From Pseudomonas sp. Choline-02u-1 (lineage in GTDB: Bacteria; Pseudomonadota; Gammaproteobacteria; Pseudomonadales; Pseudomonadaceae): 64,000 bases of DNA. Below the pieces are notes generated by a model. That model made no database searches. It saw only the letters and a program-made list of their open reading frames with translations, and was not told the DNA's origin. The stretch lies in assembly GCF_002836515.1 (NCBI RefSeq), contig NZ_PJBC01000013.1, forward strand, positions 62,001 to 126,000, read 5' to 3'. Of the stretch, positions 17,450 through 27,613 are shown piece after piece. Positions within the stretch are counted from its first letter, which is position 1, and every line of letters begins with the position of its first letter. The translations under genes and the position numbers were made by a program.

Positions 17450-17842
17450 GTGGACGAGAAACAACGTTACGACGAAGGCATGCAGGTCCGCCGCGCGGTG
17501 TTGGGCGATGCCCACGTCGATCGCAGCCTGACCACCCTGACCGAGTTCAACTCGGAATTTCAGGAGATGATCACCCGCCACGCCTGGGGCGACATCTGGA
17601 CCCGCCCGGGCTTGCCCCGGCACACCCGCAGCCTGATCACCATCGCCATGCTGATCGGCATGAACCGCGAGGGCGAGCTGAAACTGCACCTGCGCGCGGC
17701 GGCCAACAATGGCGTGAGCCGTGGCGAGATCAAGGAAGTGATCATGCAGAGCGCGATCTACTGCGGAATTCCGGCGGCGAATGCGACCTTTCATCTGGCT
17801 GAATCGGTTTGGGATGAACTCGGGGTTGAATCCCGCGAGTGA
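17450..17842 (+). CDS. pcaC: 4-carboxymuconolactone decarboxylase PcaC
   Basis: Small AhpD-like-fold enzyme (130 residues) that decarboxylates 4-carboxymuconolactone to the enol-lactone used by PcaD. It is recognised from MDEKQRYDEGMQVRRAVLG and the helix region SLITIAMLIGMNREGELKLH. The start is GTG 17450 with AAGGGGA upstream, 13 bases after pcaD. It is the last gene of the rightward operon. Confidence 0.95.
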   Translation: MDEKQRYDEGMQVRRAVLGDAHVDRSLTTLTEFNSEFQEMITRHAWGDIWTRPGLPRHTRSLITIAMLIGMNREGELKLHLRAAANNGVSRGEIKEVIMQSAIYCGIPAANATFHLAESVWDELGVESRE

Positions 17843-17862
17843 TGTTGCCTGAGCTGACGTCA

Positions 17863-17985
17863 TCGCTGGCAAGCCAGCTCCCACATTAGAATGCATACCC
17901 GTGTAGGAGCTGCCGAAGGCTGCGATCTTTTGATCTTGATTGTTAAAAACAAGATCAAAAGATCGCAGCCTTCGGCAGCTCCTAC
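17863..17985. repeat. single GCTGGCAAGCCAGCTCCCAC element plus a close REP inverted pair
   Basis: A lone repeat of a third type is at 17863-17885. A head-to-head pair of the GTAGGAGCTGCCGAAGG element spans 17903-17985. The inner arms GATCTTG and CAAGATC make a nearly continuous long hairpin between the convergent pcaC and porin genes, which could end transcription both ways. Confidence 0.85.
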
Positions 17986-17999
17986 AGGGGATTCGGTGT

Positions 18000-19259
18000 T
18001 TACAGCAGGCTGATCGGGTAGCTGACGATCAACCGGTTCTCATCAAACTCGTTATTGCTGAAATCCCGGCGCATGGTCGAGTTGCGCCATCTGACGTTCA
18101 AATCCTTCAGCGTGCCGCTCTGCACCGTGTAACCCAGTTCCGATTCACGACCCCATTCCTTGCCGTTGGTGATTGCCCCGGTGTGCACATTGTCGCCGCT
18201 GATGTAGCGGTTCATCAGGGTCAGGCCAGGGATGCCCATAGCGGCGAAGTTGTAGTCGTGACGCAGCTGCCAGGAGCGTTCCTGAGCATTGTCATAACTG
18301 GCGTTATAGCTGTCGTTGGCCAGCGTCCCGCCGCTGGTGCCGTTGACCCGCATCCAGGCGCTGTCGCCGGTGAGTTTCTGCAGGCCGACATAGAACGTGT
18401 TGCCGCCGTATTTGGCCGAAAACATCCCGTACCAGGTTTTGTTATCCAGATCACCGGCGCGGGCGCTGCCATCTTCCTTGCCGTAGAAAAAGCCGAGGTT
18501 GGCGCCGAGCGTCCAGGCGCCGAGCGGCTGGCTGTGCAGCACGTTGAGGTACTGCTGGCTGTAGATATCCTTGAGCTGCGCGTTCCATAAGCCGATCTGT
18601 GTGCGCTTGTCGTTGAACAGGTATTCGCCGCCCTGGAAGTTGAAACGATCAGAAGTGAACGCCGCTTTGCCGGTCATCGACATGTCGCTCATGCTGCTGT
18701 CGTCGCGCGGGCTGTTGGCGCGGAACTGGCCGCCATACAGGGTCAGGCCGGCGATTTCCTTTGAGGTGATCTGGCCGCCACGGAAGGTTTGCGGCAGGGA
18801 TCGGCCGTCGTCTGAACGCAGAATTGGCAGCACCGGCATCCATTCACCGACCTTGACTTCGGTCTGGGAAAACTTCGCTTTGAACGCAACGTTGGTGCGG
18901 CCAAAGTTGTCCGCCGGGCGACCGTCATGGTCCAGCGGTAACAACTGCGTGCCGCCCGTGCCTTTACCGCCATCGAGCTTGACCGAATACAACCCGAGCA
19001 CGTCCATGCCGAAGCCGACGGTGCCTTGGGTGAAGCCGGATTTCGCGTCCAGAATGAAACTCTGCGTCCACTCTTCCGCTTTGCCCTGGGTCTTGGTCGG
19101 GTTGGTGAAGTTGCGGTTGATGTAGAAGTTGCGCAGGTTGAGGTTGACCTTGGCGCCTTCAACGAAGCCGCCTTCTTCGGCGCTTGCCGGCAGGGCCACA
19201 CCGGCGATGGCCAGGGCGATCACAGCGGGCAATGTGTAGGGCACAGGGAAAACTGTCAT
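18000..19259 (-). CDS. OprD-family outer-membrane porin, probably for aromatic acids
   Basis: Beta-barrel channel of 419 residues. A signal peptide ends near residue 27 (LPASAEEGGF). The OprD hallmarks follow: early NLNLRNFYINRNF, repeated aromatic beta-strands, the SWQLRHDYNF segment and a hydrophobic C-terminal strand. It is convergent with pcaC, and OprD-family porins of the OpdK/PhaK type are often found beside pca genes, so uptake of protocatechuate, 4-hydroxybenzoate or vanillate is likely. The exact substrate cannot be read. Confidence 0.85.
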   Translation of the reverse strand: MTVFPVPYTLPAVIALAIAGVALPASAEEGGFVEGAKVNLNLRNFYINRNFTNPTKTQGKAEEWTQSFILDAKSGFTQGTVGFGMDVLGLYSVKLDGGKGTGGTQLLPLDHDGRPADNFGRTNVAFKAKFSQTEVKVGEWMPVLPILRSDDGRSLPQTFRGGQITSKEIAGLTLYGGQFRANSPRDDSSMSDMSMTGKAAFTSDRFNFQGGEYLFNDKRTQIGLWNAQLKDIYSQQYLNVLHSQPLGAWTLGANLGFFYGKEDGSARAGDLDNKTWYGMFSAKYGGNTFYVGLQKLTGDSAWMRVNGTSGGTLANDSYNASYDNAQERSWQLRHDYNFAAMGIPGLTLMNRYISGDNVHTGAITNGKEWGRESELGYTVQSGTLKDLNVRWRNSTMRRDFSNNEFDENRLIVSYPISLL

Positions 19260-19492
19260 GGACTTGGGTCTCTCTTGTTTTTTTGGGGCGAACGGCTGCG
19301 CTGTCGCGGCGGGTACGGCGCAGGCAACGTAATGAAGGTCTGAGATGGAACGGTGGCGGTCAGCCGGGCGGGGCAGTGCGCTGGAGCATGGTGTCGAACC
19401 TTGTTGTTATTGGTTTTCTGGTTCGAATGGTGAAGGGCCTGGAGGTTCGGGTTCAATTGCTGAAAGCGGGTTTTGGGCGGTTATCGAACAGC
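19260..19492. other. porin promoter region, no recognised gene
   Basis: The 233 bases upstream of the leftward porin gene contain only short frames without a credible start. No clear copy of the PcaR half-site pair is seen, so control of the porin may differ from the rest of the locus. Confidence 0.4.
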
Positions 19493-19590
19493 AAAAGATC
19501 GTCCGATCGCGGCCCGAGCCTTCGGCAGCTCCGGCAGGGGGATTGCATTCCAAATGTAGGAGCTGCCGAAGGCTGCGATCTTTTGATCTT
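19493..19590. repeat. REP inverted pair, left arm decayed
   Basis: The right arm (19556-19590) is a full GTAGGAGCTGCCGAAGG copy. The left arm (19493-19538) keeps AGCCTTCGGCAGCTCC but carries an internal change and insertion. Confidence 0.75.
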
Positions 19591-19592
19591 CA

Positions 19593-19623
19593 AAAACAAA
19601 AAGCCCACCGATAGGGTGGGCTT
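19593..19623 (-). terminator. intrinsic terminator of the emhABC operon
   Basis: Read leftward, AAGCCCACC and GGTGGGCTT form a 9-bp stem with a 5-base loop, followed by a T-rich run. Confidence 0.88.
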
Positions 19624-19641
19624 GATGTATTCAGCCGATGA

Positions 19642-21102
19642 TCAGAACAGCTTCATCTTCGGCGCTTCTTCTTTCAGCGGTTCGTTCTGCGCGGTCTGCG
19701 CATTCCAGCCGCCGCCCAAGGCCTTGTATAGGTTGACCGCACTGGTCAGCTGCGCGAGGCGGTCGGTGATCAGCGCTTGTTGCGCACTGAACAGCTGACG
19801 CTGGGCATCGAGGAAGGTCAGGTTGCTGTCGACGCCGATGCGGTAGCGACGTTCGGCCAGGCGGTAGTAATCCTGGTTGGCCTGCACGAAGTCACGCTGC
19901 GCTTGCAACTGCTCGGTGTAGGTCTGGCGAGCGGCGAGGCCGTCGGCGACTTCCTGGAAGGCCGTTTGAATGGACTTCTCGTAGTTCGCCACGCCAATGT
20001 CTTTCTGGATCTTGGCGTAGTCGAGGCTGGCGCGCAGGCTGCCGGCGTTGAAGATCGGCAGGTTGATCTGCGGCTGGAACAGCCACGTCCCCGAGCCACC
20101 CTTGAACAGACCGGACAGATCCGGGCTCAGGCTGCCCGCGTTGGCGGTCAGGCTGATGCTAGGGAAGAACGCTGCACGCGCCGCGCCGATGTTGGCGTTG
20201 GCTGCTTTCAGGTTGTACTCGGCCTGGAGGATGTCCGGTCGACGTTGCAGCAGATCCGAAGGCAGACCGGCCGGCACGTCGCTGAGCAGGTCATCGGACA
20301 GCGGCTTGGCCGTTTGCAGGTTGGCCGGAATACCGGTGCCGAGCAGCAGGGTCAGGCTGTTTTCGTCCTGCGCGACCTGGCGGGTGTAACGCGCCAGTTG
20401 TGCCCGGGCGTTTTCAACCGAGGTGCGCGACTGCGCCAGATCCAGCGCCGAAGCCACACCGACTTCGTTGCTGCGGCTGGTCAGCTTGTAGCTTTCTTCA
20501 AAGGCACCGAGGGTGTCCTGAGTCAGCTTGAGCAGTTCCTTGTCCGCTTGCCAGGTCAGATAAGCATTGGCAACGTTGGCTACCAGACTGATCTGCGTGC
20601 TGCGGCGTGCTTCTTCGGTGGCGAAGTATTGTTGCAACGCTTGCTCGCTCAGGCTGCGAACCCGGCCGAACAGGTCGAGTTCGTAGGCGCTGACGCCGAC
20701 GGTGGCGGAATACGAACTGCTGATCATCGACTCGCCGGTCTGCGAGGCACGGGCCGGCAGACGCTGACGGCTGCCGGCGGCATTGGCCGACACCGCCGGG
20801 AACAGGTCGGCGCGCTGGATGCGGTACTGCGCCGCGTAAGCGTCGATGTTCAGCGCCGCGACACGCAGGTCGCGGTTGTTTTCCAGGGCGACCTGGATCA
20901 GCTGTTGCAGGGCAGGGTCATGGAAAAACTGCTTCCAGCCCTGTTCGGCAGCGGCTTGCGCCGGAGCCTGGGCCGGCGAGTACGCCGGCCCCTGCGGGTA
21001 CTGGCCTGCGACCGGAGCCTCAGGCTGCTGATAATCAGGTATCAGCGAGCAACCGCTCAGCACGAAGGCGGCGACTGCGAGGGAGAGTAGCGACTTGCTC
21101 AT
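19642..21102 (-). CDS. emhC: RND efflux outer-membrane channel EmhC (TtgC/OprM type)
   Basis: TolC-like outer-membrane exit duct of the tripartite drug pump. It has 486 residues with a lipobox at LSGC (Cys18) and two outer-membrane-factor repeats, rich in Gln and Ala as expected for the helical barrel. The last four bases of emhB overlap its start (ATGA). A terminator follows the stop. Confidence 0.95.
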   Translation of the reverse strand: MSKSLLSLAVAAFVLSGCSLIPDYQQPEAPVAGQYPQGPAYSPAQAPAQAAAEQGWKQFFHDPALQQLIQVALENNRDLRVAALNIDAYAAQYRIQRADLFPAVSANAAGSRQRLPARASQTGESMISSSYSATVGVSAYELDLFGRVRSLSEQALQQYFATEEARRSTQISLVANVANAYLTWQADKELLKLTQDTLGAFEESYKLTSRSNEVGVASALDLAQSRTSVENARAQLARYTRQVAQDENSLTLLLGTGIPANLQTAKPLSDDLLSDVPAGLPSDLLQRRPDILQAEYNLKAANANIGAARAAFFPSISLTANAGSLSPDLSGLFKGGSGTWLFQPQINLPIFNAGSLRASLDYAKIQKDIGVANYEKSIQTAFQEVADGLAARQTYTEQLQAQRDFVQANQDYYRLAERRYRIGVDSNLTFLDAQRQLFSAQQALITDRLAQLTSAVNLYKALGGGWNAQTAQNEPLKEEAPKMKLF

Positions 21103-24100
21103 TGGCCAGCCTCTTTAGGAGTTTCAGTAGTCTCATCCGCGTCGGCATTTTTGCGCTTGCCGATGGACGACACAGTAACGAAGAACAGTGGGACCCAGAA
21201 GATCGCCAGGATCGTGGCCGTGAGCATACCGCCAATCACGCCGGTACCGATCGCATGTTGACTGCCCGAACCGGCGCCCGTGGAGATCGCCAGCGGTACT
21301 ACACCGAGGACGAAGGCCAGCGAGGTCATGATGATCGGGCGCAGACGCATGCGGCAGGCTTCGATTGCCGCGTCACGCAGGCTGCGTCCCTGTTCGTGCA
21401 GTTCCTTGGCGAATTCAACGATCAGAATGGCGTTTTTAGCCGCCAGACCGATGGTCGTCAACAAGCCCACCTGGAAGTACACGTCGTTGGACAGACCGCG
21501 CAGGCTGGTCGCCATCAGTGCACCGATGATCCCCAGCGGCACCACGAGCATGACCGCGATCGGAATCGACCAGCTTTCATACAGCGCCGCCAGACACAGG
21601 AACACCATCAGCAGCGACAGGGCGTAGAGCGCTGGCGCTTGCGAGCCGGACAGACGTTCCTCATAGGACAGACCGGTCCAGGAAATACCGACACCGGACG
21701 GCAGCTTCTTGGCAATCGCTTCGACTTCAGCCATCGCTTCACCGGTGGAGTAGCCAGGCGCCGGAGCTCCGAGGATTTCGACCGCTTCCACACCGTTGTA
21801 GCGCGCCAGTTTCGGCGAACCGTAGACCCACTCGCCCTTGGCAAATGCCGAGAACGGAACCATGGTGCCTTCGGCGTTGCGCACATACCACTTCTTCAGG
21901 TCTTCCGGGCTCATGCGTGAGTCCGGCTGGCCCTGCACGTACACTTTCTTCACCCGACCACGGTCGATGAAGTCGTTGACGTAGCTACTGCCCAGCGCGA
22001 TCGACAGGGTATTGTTGATGTCGCTGATGGTGATGCCGAGGGCACTGGCCTTCTCGTCATCGATTTCCAGCTGGAACTGCGGCTCATCGTTCAGGCCGTT
22101 CGGACGCACCTGGGTCAGCACCTTGCTTTGTGCCGCCATGCCGAGGAACTGGTTGCGCGCCTCCATCAGTTTTTCGTGGCCGATGCCGGCGCGGTCCTGC
22201 AGGAACACGTCGAAACCGGTCGCGTTACCCAATTCCAGAACCGCTGGCGGGGCGAAGGCAAACACCATCGCGTCGCGGAAGCTGAAGAAATGCTGCTGGG
22301 CACGCGCAGCGAGATTGAACACGCTGTTATCGGCGTTACGTTCGCCCCATGGCTTGAGCATGATGAACGCCATACCCGAGCTCTGACCACGGCCGGCGAA
22401 GTTGAAGCCGGTCACGGTGAACACCGAAGCCACCGCGTCCGCTTCACCGCCGTCCTTGTTCGGACGCAACAGGTACTCACGCATTTCATCCACGACCACC
22501 TGCGTGCGCTCGGCACTGGAACCGGCCGGGGTCTGCACCTGAGCGAACAGTACGCCCTGGTCTTCTTCGGGCAGGAACGCGGTCGGGATGCGGGTGAACA
22601 GCCAGATCATGCCTACGACGATCAGCAGGTACGCCAGCAGATACGGCGCCTTGCGGGTCAGCATGTTGCCGACGCCACGCTCGTAGCTCTGCACGCCACG
22701 GTCGAAGTTACGGTTGAACCAGCCGAAGAAACCCTTCTTCGGCGTACCGTGCTCGCCTTTCGGAATCGGCTTGAGCATGGTGGCGCACAACGCCGGGGTG
22801 AAGATCAGGGCAACCAGTACCGACAGGGCCATGGCCGAAACGATCGTGATCGAGAACTGCTTGTAGATCACACCGGTGGAGCCACTGAAGAACGCCATCG
22901 GCAGCAGTACCGCCGAGAGCACGAGGGCGATACCGACCAGTGCGCCCTGAATCTGGCCCATGGATTTCTTCGTCGCTTCCTTAGGTGACAAGCCTTCTTC
23001 GCTCATCACACGCTCGACGTTTTCCACCACGACGATGGCATCGTCCACCAACAGACCGATGGCCAGCACCATGCCGAACATCGTCAGGGTGTTGATGCTG
23101 AAACCGGCGGCGGCGAGGATGCCGAACGTACCGAGCAATACCACCGGCACGGTCATCGTGGTGATGACAGTGGCGCGGAAGTTCTGCAGGAACAGGAACA
23201 TCACCAGGAACACCAGCGCGATCGCTTCGACCAGGGTGTGCACCACGCCTTTGATCGACTCGGTCACTACCGGGGTAGTGTCGTACGGGAACACCACTTC
23301 CATGCCTTGCGGGAAGAACGGCTTGAGGCTGTCGATGGTGGTGCGCAGCGCTTTGGCCGTATCGAGGGCGTTGGCACCGTTGGCCAGTTTCACCGCCAGA
23401 CCGGAAGCCGGGCTGCCGTTGAACTGGGCGCTGATCGCGTAGTTCTCACCGCCGAGGCCGACTTCAGCCACGTCTTTGAGGCGAACCTGCGAACCGTCCT
23501 TGTTGACCTTGAGCAGGATTTCCTTGAACTGCTCGGCGGTCTGCAGACGGGTCTTGCCGATGATCGTCGCGTTCAGCTGCTGGCCCTGCACGGCAGGCAA
23601 GCCACCGAGCTGACCGGAGGAAACCTGAACGTTCTGCGCGGCAATGGCGTTTTTCACGTCAACCGGGGTCAGGTTGAAGTTGTTCAACTTGGCCGGGTCG
23701 AGCCAGATGCGCATCGCGTACTGCGCACCGAAGACCTGGAAGTCACCGACACCGGCGGTTCGCGAGATCGGGTCCTGCATGTTCGACACGATGTAGTTGG
23801 ACAGGTCGTCCTTGGTCATGCTGCCGTCACGCGACACCACGCCGATCACCAGCAGGAAGTTCTTCACTGCCTTGGTCACGCGGATACCCTGTTGCTGCAC
23901 TTCCTGCGGCAGCAGCGGGGTGGCCAGGTTCAGCTTGTTCTGGACCTGAACCTGCGCGGTGTCGGAGTTGGTGCCTTGCTCGAAGGTCGCGGTAATGGTC
24001 ATGCTGCCGTCGGAGTTACTTTCCGACGACACATAACGCAGGTTGTCGATACCGTTGAGCTGTTGCTCGATGACCTGCACCACGGTGTCCTGCACGGTTT

Positions 24101-24263
24101 GTGCGGACGCGCCCGGGTAGGTCACCTGGATCGCAATGGCCGGTGGCGCAATGCTCGGGTATTGGTTGATCGGCAATTTCAGGATCGAAAGTGCCCCGAC
24201 CAGCATGATCACCAGGGCAATTACCCAGGCGAAAATCGGACGGTCGATGAAGAATTTTGACAT
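21099..24263 (-). CDS. emhB: RND multidrug efflux permease EmhB (TtgB/MexB type)
   Basis: Proton-driven inner-membrane transporter of the HAE1 family, 1054 residues with two sets of six helices and two large periplasmic loops. The start [19 protein letters not shown] is typical. The TM4 proton-relay pair is visible in [19 protein letters not shown]. It exports hydrophobic antibiotics and aromatics with EmhA and EmhC. Its stop overlaps the emhC start and its start lies three bases after emhA. Confidence 0.97.
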   Translation of the reverse strand: MSKFFIDRPIFAWVIALVIMLVGALSILKLPINQYPSIAPPAIAIQVTYPGASAQTVQDTVVQVIEQQLNGIDNLRYVSSESNSDGSMTITATFEQGTNSDTAQVQVQNKLNLATPLLPQEVQQQGIRVTKAVKNFLLVIGVVSRDGSMTKDDLSNYIVSNMQDPISRTAGVGDFQVFGAQYAMRIWLDPAKLNNFNLTPVDVKNAIAAQNVQVSSGQLGGLPAVQGQQLNATIIGKTRLQTAEQFKEILLKVNKDGSQVRLKDVAEVGLGGENYAISAQFNGSPASGLAVKLANGANALDTAKALRTTIDSLKPFFPQGMEVVFPYDTTPVVTESIKGVVHTLVEAIALVFLVMFLFLQNFRATVITTMTVPVVLLGTFGILAAAGFSINTLTMFGMVLAIGLLVDDAIVVVENVERVMSEEGLSPKEATKKSMGQIQGALVGIALVLSAVLLPMAFFSGSTGVIYKQFSITIVSAMALSVLVALIFTPALCATMLKPIPKGEHGTPKKGFFGWFNRNFDRGVQSYERGVGNMLTRKAPYLLAYLLIVVGMIWLFTRIPTAFLPEEDQGVLFAQVQTPAGSSAERTQVVVDEMREYLLRPNKDGGEADAVASVFTVTGFNFAGRGQSSGMAFIMLKPWGERNADNSVFNLAARAQQHFFSFRDAMVFAFAPPAVLELGNATGFDVFLQDRAGIGHEKLMEARNQFLGMAAQSKVLTQVRPNGLNDEPQFQLEIDDEKASALGITISDINNTLSIALGSSYVNDFIDRGRVKKVYVQGQPDSRMSPEDLKKWYVRNAEGTMVPFSAFAKGEWVYGSPKLARYNGVEAVEILGAPAPGYSTGEAMAEVEAIAKKLPSGVGISWTGLSYEERLSGSQAPALYALSLLMVFLCLAALYESWSIPIAVMLVVPLGIIGALMATSLRGLSNDVYFQVGLLTTIGLAAKNAILIVEFAKELHEQGRSLRDAAIEACRMRLRPIIMTSLAFVLGVVPLAISTGAGSGSQHAIGTGVIGGMLTATILAIFWVPLFFVTVSSIGKRKNADADETTETPKEAGQ

Positions 24264-24266
24264 GGG

Positions 24267-25424
24267 TTACTCCCCTTTGCCGCCGGCGGCTTTGTCAGCT
24301 GCCTGTGCGGGGGCCGGGTTCTTGGTGCCGACGTTAGTCGCCTCGGTCGCTTTGACCTCGACGCCCGGTTTGACGTACTGCAGCCCTTCGGTGATCAGAC
24401 GATCGCCGGCTTTGAGGCCGTCTTCGATCAGCCACTGGCTGCCGACGGTGCGGCTGGCCTTGAGCTGACGCAGTTCGACCTTGTTGTCGGCGCCGACGAC
24501 CAGTGCGGTCGGGGTGCCTTTGAGGTCGCGGGTCACGCCTTGCTGCGGTGCGAGGATCGCTGCGCTGTTGACGCCGGCCTGCAGCTGGGCGTGGACGAAC
24601 ATGCCCGGCAGCAGGGTGTGATCCGGGTTCGGGAACACTGCGCGCAGGGTCACCGAGCCGGTGGTCTGGTCAACCGAGACTTCGGAGAATTCCAGCTTGC
24701 CGTCGAGCTTGTACTGGCTGCCGTCTTCCAGGGTCAGCTTGACCGCAGCGGCGTTGTCGCCAGCCTTCTGCAGACGGCCGCTTTCCAGTTCGCGGCGCAG
24801 TTCCAGCAATTCAACCGACGACTGGGTGACGTCGACGTAGATCGGATCGAGCTGCTGAATCACTGCCATCGCATCGGCCTGGCCATTGCTGACCAGTGCG
24901 CCTTCGGTCACCGAAGAACGGCCGATACGGCCAGAAATCGGCGCGTAGACCTTGGTGTAACGCACGTTGATCTGCGCAGTCTGAAGCGATGCTTCCGATT
25001 GCAGGCGGTTGGCCAGAGCGGTGTCGTATTCCTGGCGGCTTACAGCTTGTTCATCGACCAGTTGCTTGTAGCGGTCTGAGATCGACTTGGTCGATCGCAG
25101 CTCGGCTTCGGCGCTTTTCAGCGTAGCTTCATAGACCGACGGATCGATCTGATACAGCTGCTGGCCGGCTTTGACGTCGGCGCCTTCCTTGAACAGACGC
25201 TTGAGAATGATGCCGTTGACCTGCGGGCGGACTTCAGCGATGCGGAACGCACTGGTGCGGCCCGGCAGTTCCGAGGTCAGGGTAAAGGCTTGTGGTTGGA
25301 GGGTGACGACGCCGACCTGAGGAGGCGGAGCGGCCGGGGCCGCTTCTTCCTTTTTACATCCGCTGAGCAGCGATGCCAGGGCGACGGCAGTGACCAGAGC
25401 GGTAACAGCTGGCTTGAATTGCAT
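24267..25424 (-). CDS. emhA: RND efflux periplasmic adaptor EmhA (TtgA/MexA type)
   Basis: Membrane-fusion lipoprotein linking EmhB and EmhC. From ATG 25424 the 385-residue product starts MQFKPAVTALVTAVALASLL and has a lipobox ending SGC at about Cys23. The hairpin, lipoyl and beta-barrel regions follow in normal order (VRPQVNGIILKRLFKEG near 65-80). A longer in-frame start upstream is rejected because GAGGA sits directly before 25424. It is the first gene of the operon, divergent from emhR. Confidence 0.96.
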   Translation of the reverse strand: MQFKPAVTALVTAVALASLLSGCKKEEAAPAAPPPQVGVVTLQPQAFTLTSELPGRTSAFRIAEVRPQVNGIILKRLFKEGADVKAGQQLYQIDPSVYEATLKSAEAELRSTKSISDRYKQLVDEQAVSRQEYDTALANRLQSEASLQTAQINVRYTKVYAPISGRIGRSSVTEGALVSNGQADAMAVIQQLDPIYVDVTQSSVELLELRRELESGRLQKAGDNAAAVKLTLEDGSQYKLDGKLEFSEVSVDQTTGSVTLRAVFPNPDHTLLPGMFVHAQLQAGVNSAAILAPQQGVTRDLKGTPTALVVGADNKVELRQLKASRTVGSQWLIEDGLKAGDRLITEGLQYVKPGVEVKATEATNVGTKNPAPAQAADKAAGGKGE

Positions 25425-25513
25425 GAAGATCCTCGGGTCAGGCGCGCAAGAAGCGCACAAGAAGTGTGAAAGAGTAAAAATCGGGCACCGGGTGGATAAG
25501 TAGCTTGCTAAGT

Positions 25514-25545
25514 AATATACTTACGTTCATGGTTGTTTGTAAATA
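25514..25545. promoter_or_regulatory. EmhR/TtgR operator
   Basis: On the reverse strand the region reads TATTTACAAACAACCATGAA followed by CGTAAGTATA. This is nearly the TtgR operator of P. putida as I remember it. The outer TTAC/GTAA ends (25521-25542) form the inverted ends. It lies between the divergent emhA and emhR starts. Confidence 0.8.
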
Positions 25546-25690
25546 CCTGCGCCGCGTACCCACCCTGATACAAAAGTCGTCGCAAGGTTTGAAATTGTAG
25601 GCCGGGGAGTCGATTCACGAGAGATCGCCCCCTCTTTATTCAGCGGATATTCAGCCATCCCTGAAACATCCTGTTTGAGGTTTTACTGCC

Positions 25691-26323
25691 ATGGTCCGTC
25701 GTACCAAAGAGGAAGCTCAGGAAACCCGCAGCCAGATTCTGGAAGCGGCCGAGAAAGCCTTCTATGAAAGGGGGGTCGCCCGCACCACCCTGGCGGACAT
25801 TGCGACCCTCGCTGGCGTAACGCGTGGCGCCATCTACTGGCATTTCAGCAACAAAGCCGATCTGGTCCAGGCGATGCTCGACAGCCTGCACGAACCGCTG
25901 GATGAACTGGCCAAGGCCAGCGAAAGCGAGGACGAACCGGATCCGCTGGGCTGCATGCGGCAATTGCTGATTCATTTGTTTCATCAAGTTGCACTGGACC
26001 CGAAAACCCGGCGCATCAACGAAATTCTGTTTCATAAGTGCGAGTTCACCGATGAAATGTGCGATCTGCGCCAGCAGCGCCGGACAGCCAGTCTCGATTG
26101 CAACCTGCGCATCGGCCTGACCCTGCGTAATGCGGTCAATCGCGGCCAATTGCCGGAAGACCTCGATACCGCCCGTGCGGCCATCAGCATTCATGCTTAT
26201 ATCGACGGCTTGCTTTACGGCTGGCTGCTGGCTCCGGACAGCTTCGAACTGCACGCCGAGGCTGAACGCTGGGTCGACACCGGGCTGGACATGCTGCGCC
26301 TGAGCCCGAGCCTGCGCAAATGA
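25691..26323 (+). CDS. emhR: TetR-family repressor EmhR (TtgR type)
   Basis: Represses emhABC and itself and releases DNA on binding drugs or plant phenolics. The 210-residue protein has an N-terminal TetR helix-turn-helix ([21 protein letters not shown], near residues 31-51) and a variable ligand domain including [21 protein letters not shown]. It opens [13 protein letters not shown] as in TtgR/AcrR. It is divergent from emhA across a conserved operator. Confidence 0.94.
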   Translation: MVRRTKEEAQETRSQILEAAEKAFYERGVARTTLADIATLAGVTRGAIYWHFSNKADLVQAMLDSLHEPLDELAKASESEDEPDPLGCMRQLLIHLFHQVALDPKTRRINEILFHKCEFTDEMCDLRQQRRTASLDCNLRIGLTLRNAVNRGQLPEDLDTARAAISIHAYIDGLLYGWLLAPDSFELHAEAERWVDTGLDMLRLSPSLRK

Positions 26324-26476
26324 ATTAAAATGCGCAACAGCCTGGGGAGATGTCAATCAGCCGCCATGGCTGATCATCGCGGCGGGAGTTTAAACGTAGC
26401 GAGTCCCGCATTTTGTAGGGAAATTGTGTCGCTGTTGTGAAACGCTGTTCGCTGGCGCTTATTCCGCACCAATAGC

Positions 26477-26512
26477 AAAAAGCCCCTGACTCTCACAAGT
26501 CAGGGGCTTTTT
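26477..26512. terminator. bidirectional terminator between emhR and xenB
   Basis: A 15-bp arm AAAAAGCCCCTGACT pairs with AGTCAGGGGCTTTTT across a six-base loop. The A- and T-runs on both sides let it work for both convergent genes. Confidence 0.92.
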
Positions 26513-26530
26513 CATTTCTGCGCTACGTGA

Positions 26531-27580
26531 TTACAAGGTCGGATAGTCGATATAACCGACCGGACCTTTACCGTAGAAAGTCTCCGGATGCGGCGCGTTC
26601 AACGGCGCATCGGCCTGCAAACGTGCCGGCAGATCCGGGTTGGCAATGAACGGCACGCCGAACGCGACCGCGTCTGCCTTACCGCTGGCCAGCCACTCGT
26701 TGGCGCTTTCCTTGGTGAATTTTTCGTTGGCAATGTATGGGCCACCGAAGGCTTCTTTCAGTTGCGGGCCGAGGCTGTCGGCGCCTTCTTTTTCGCGCGA
26801 GCAGATGAACGCGATGCCACGTTTGCCCAGTTCACGGGCGACGTAGGTGAAGGTCTCGGCAAGGTTGTCATCGCCCATGTCGTGGGAATCGGCACGCGGT
26901 GCCAGGTGCACACCAACGCGGCCGGCGCCCCAGACTTCGATCGCGGCGTCGGTCACTTCCAGCAGCAGGCGCGCACGGTTTTCCAGCGAGCCGCCGTACT
27001 GGTCAGTGCGCTGATTGGTGCTGCTTTGCAGGAACTGGTCGAGCAGGTAGCCGTTGGCGCCGTGGATTTCCACGCCGTCGAAACCGGCGGCCTTGGCGTT
27101 CTCGGCGCCTGTGCGGTAGGCGTCGACGATGTCGGCGATTTCAGCGGTTTCCAGGGCGCGCGGGGTTGGGTAGTCGGCCAGTGGGCGCACCAGGCTGACA
27201 TGACCCTTTGGCTGAATGGCGCTTGGGGCCACCGGTGCTTCACCGTTCAGGTACGAAGGGTGAGAAATGCGGCCAACGTGCCACAGTTGCAGGAAGATCT
27301 TGCCGCCGGCGCCGTGAATCGCCTTGGTCACGTTGGCCCAGCCACGCACCTGATCGTTGGACCAGATGCCCGGGGTGTCCGGGTAGCCGACGCCCATCGG
27401 CGTTACCGAAGTGGCTTCACTGAGGATCAGGCCGGCCGAGGCGCGTTGTACGTAGTATTCGGCCATCAGCGCGTTCGGCACACGGCCTTCGTCGGCGCGG
27501 CAGCGAGTCAGCGGGGCCATGATGATGCGGTTGTTCAGCTCGATATCGCCGAGTTTGATCGGGTCAAAAATAGTCGCCAT
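26531..27580 (-). CDS. xenB: Old Yellow Enzyme-type xenobiotic/alkene reductase (XenB-like)
   Basis: FMN-dependent NAD(P)H:enone/nitroester reductase, 349 residues. Conserved OYE features include PLTRCRA (Thr24, Cys27), LWHVGR near 99-104, the substrate pair His173 and Asn176 in EIHGANGYL, and the TNQRTDQYGGS motif. The sequence closely fits Pseudomonas xenobiotic reductase B. It is the last gene of a leftward operon behind an ArsR regulator and an MFS pump, which suggests response to electrophiles such as quinones or aldehydes. Confidence 0.92.
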   Translation of the reverse strand: MATIFDPIKLGDIELNNRIIMAPLTRCRADEGRVPNALMAEYYVQRASAGLILSEATSVTPMGVGYPDTPGIWSNDQVRGWANVTKAIHGAGGKIFLQLWHVGRISHPSYLNGEAPVAPSAIQPKGHVSLVRPLADYPTPRALETAEIADIVDAYRTGAENAKAAGFDGVEIHGANGYLLDQFLQSSTNQRTDQYGGSLENRARLLLEVTDAAIEVWGAGRVGVHLAPRADSHDMGDDNLAETFTYVARELGKRGIAFICSREKEGADSLGPQLKEAFGGPYIANEKFTKESANEWLASGKADAVAFGVPFIANPDLPARLQADAPLNAPHPETFYGKGPVGYIDYPTL

Positions 27581-27613
27581 GTCTAAAAGCCTCTCTTTAA
27601 TTAAGGAAGTTGA

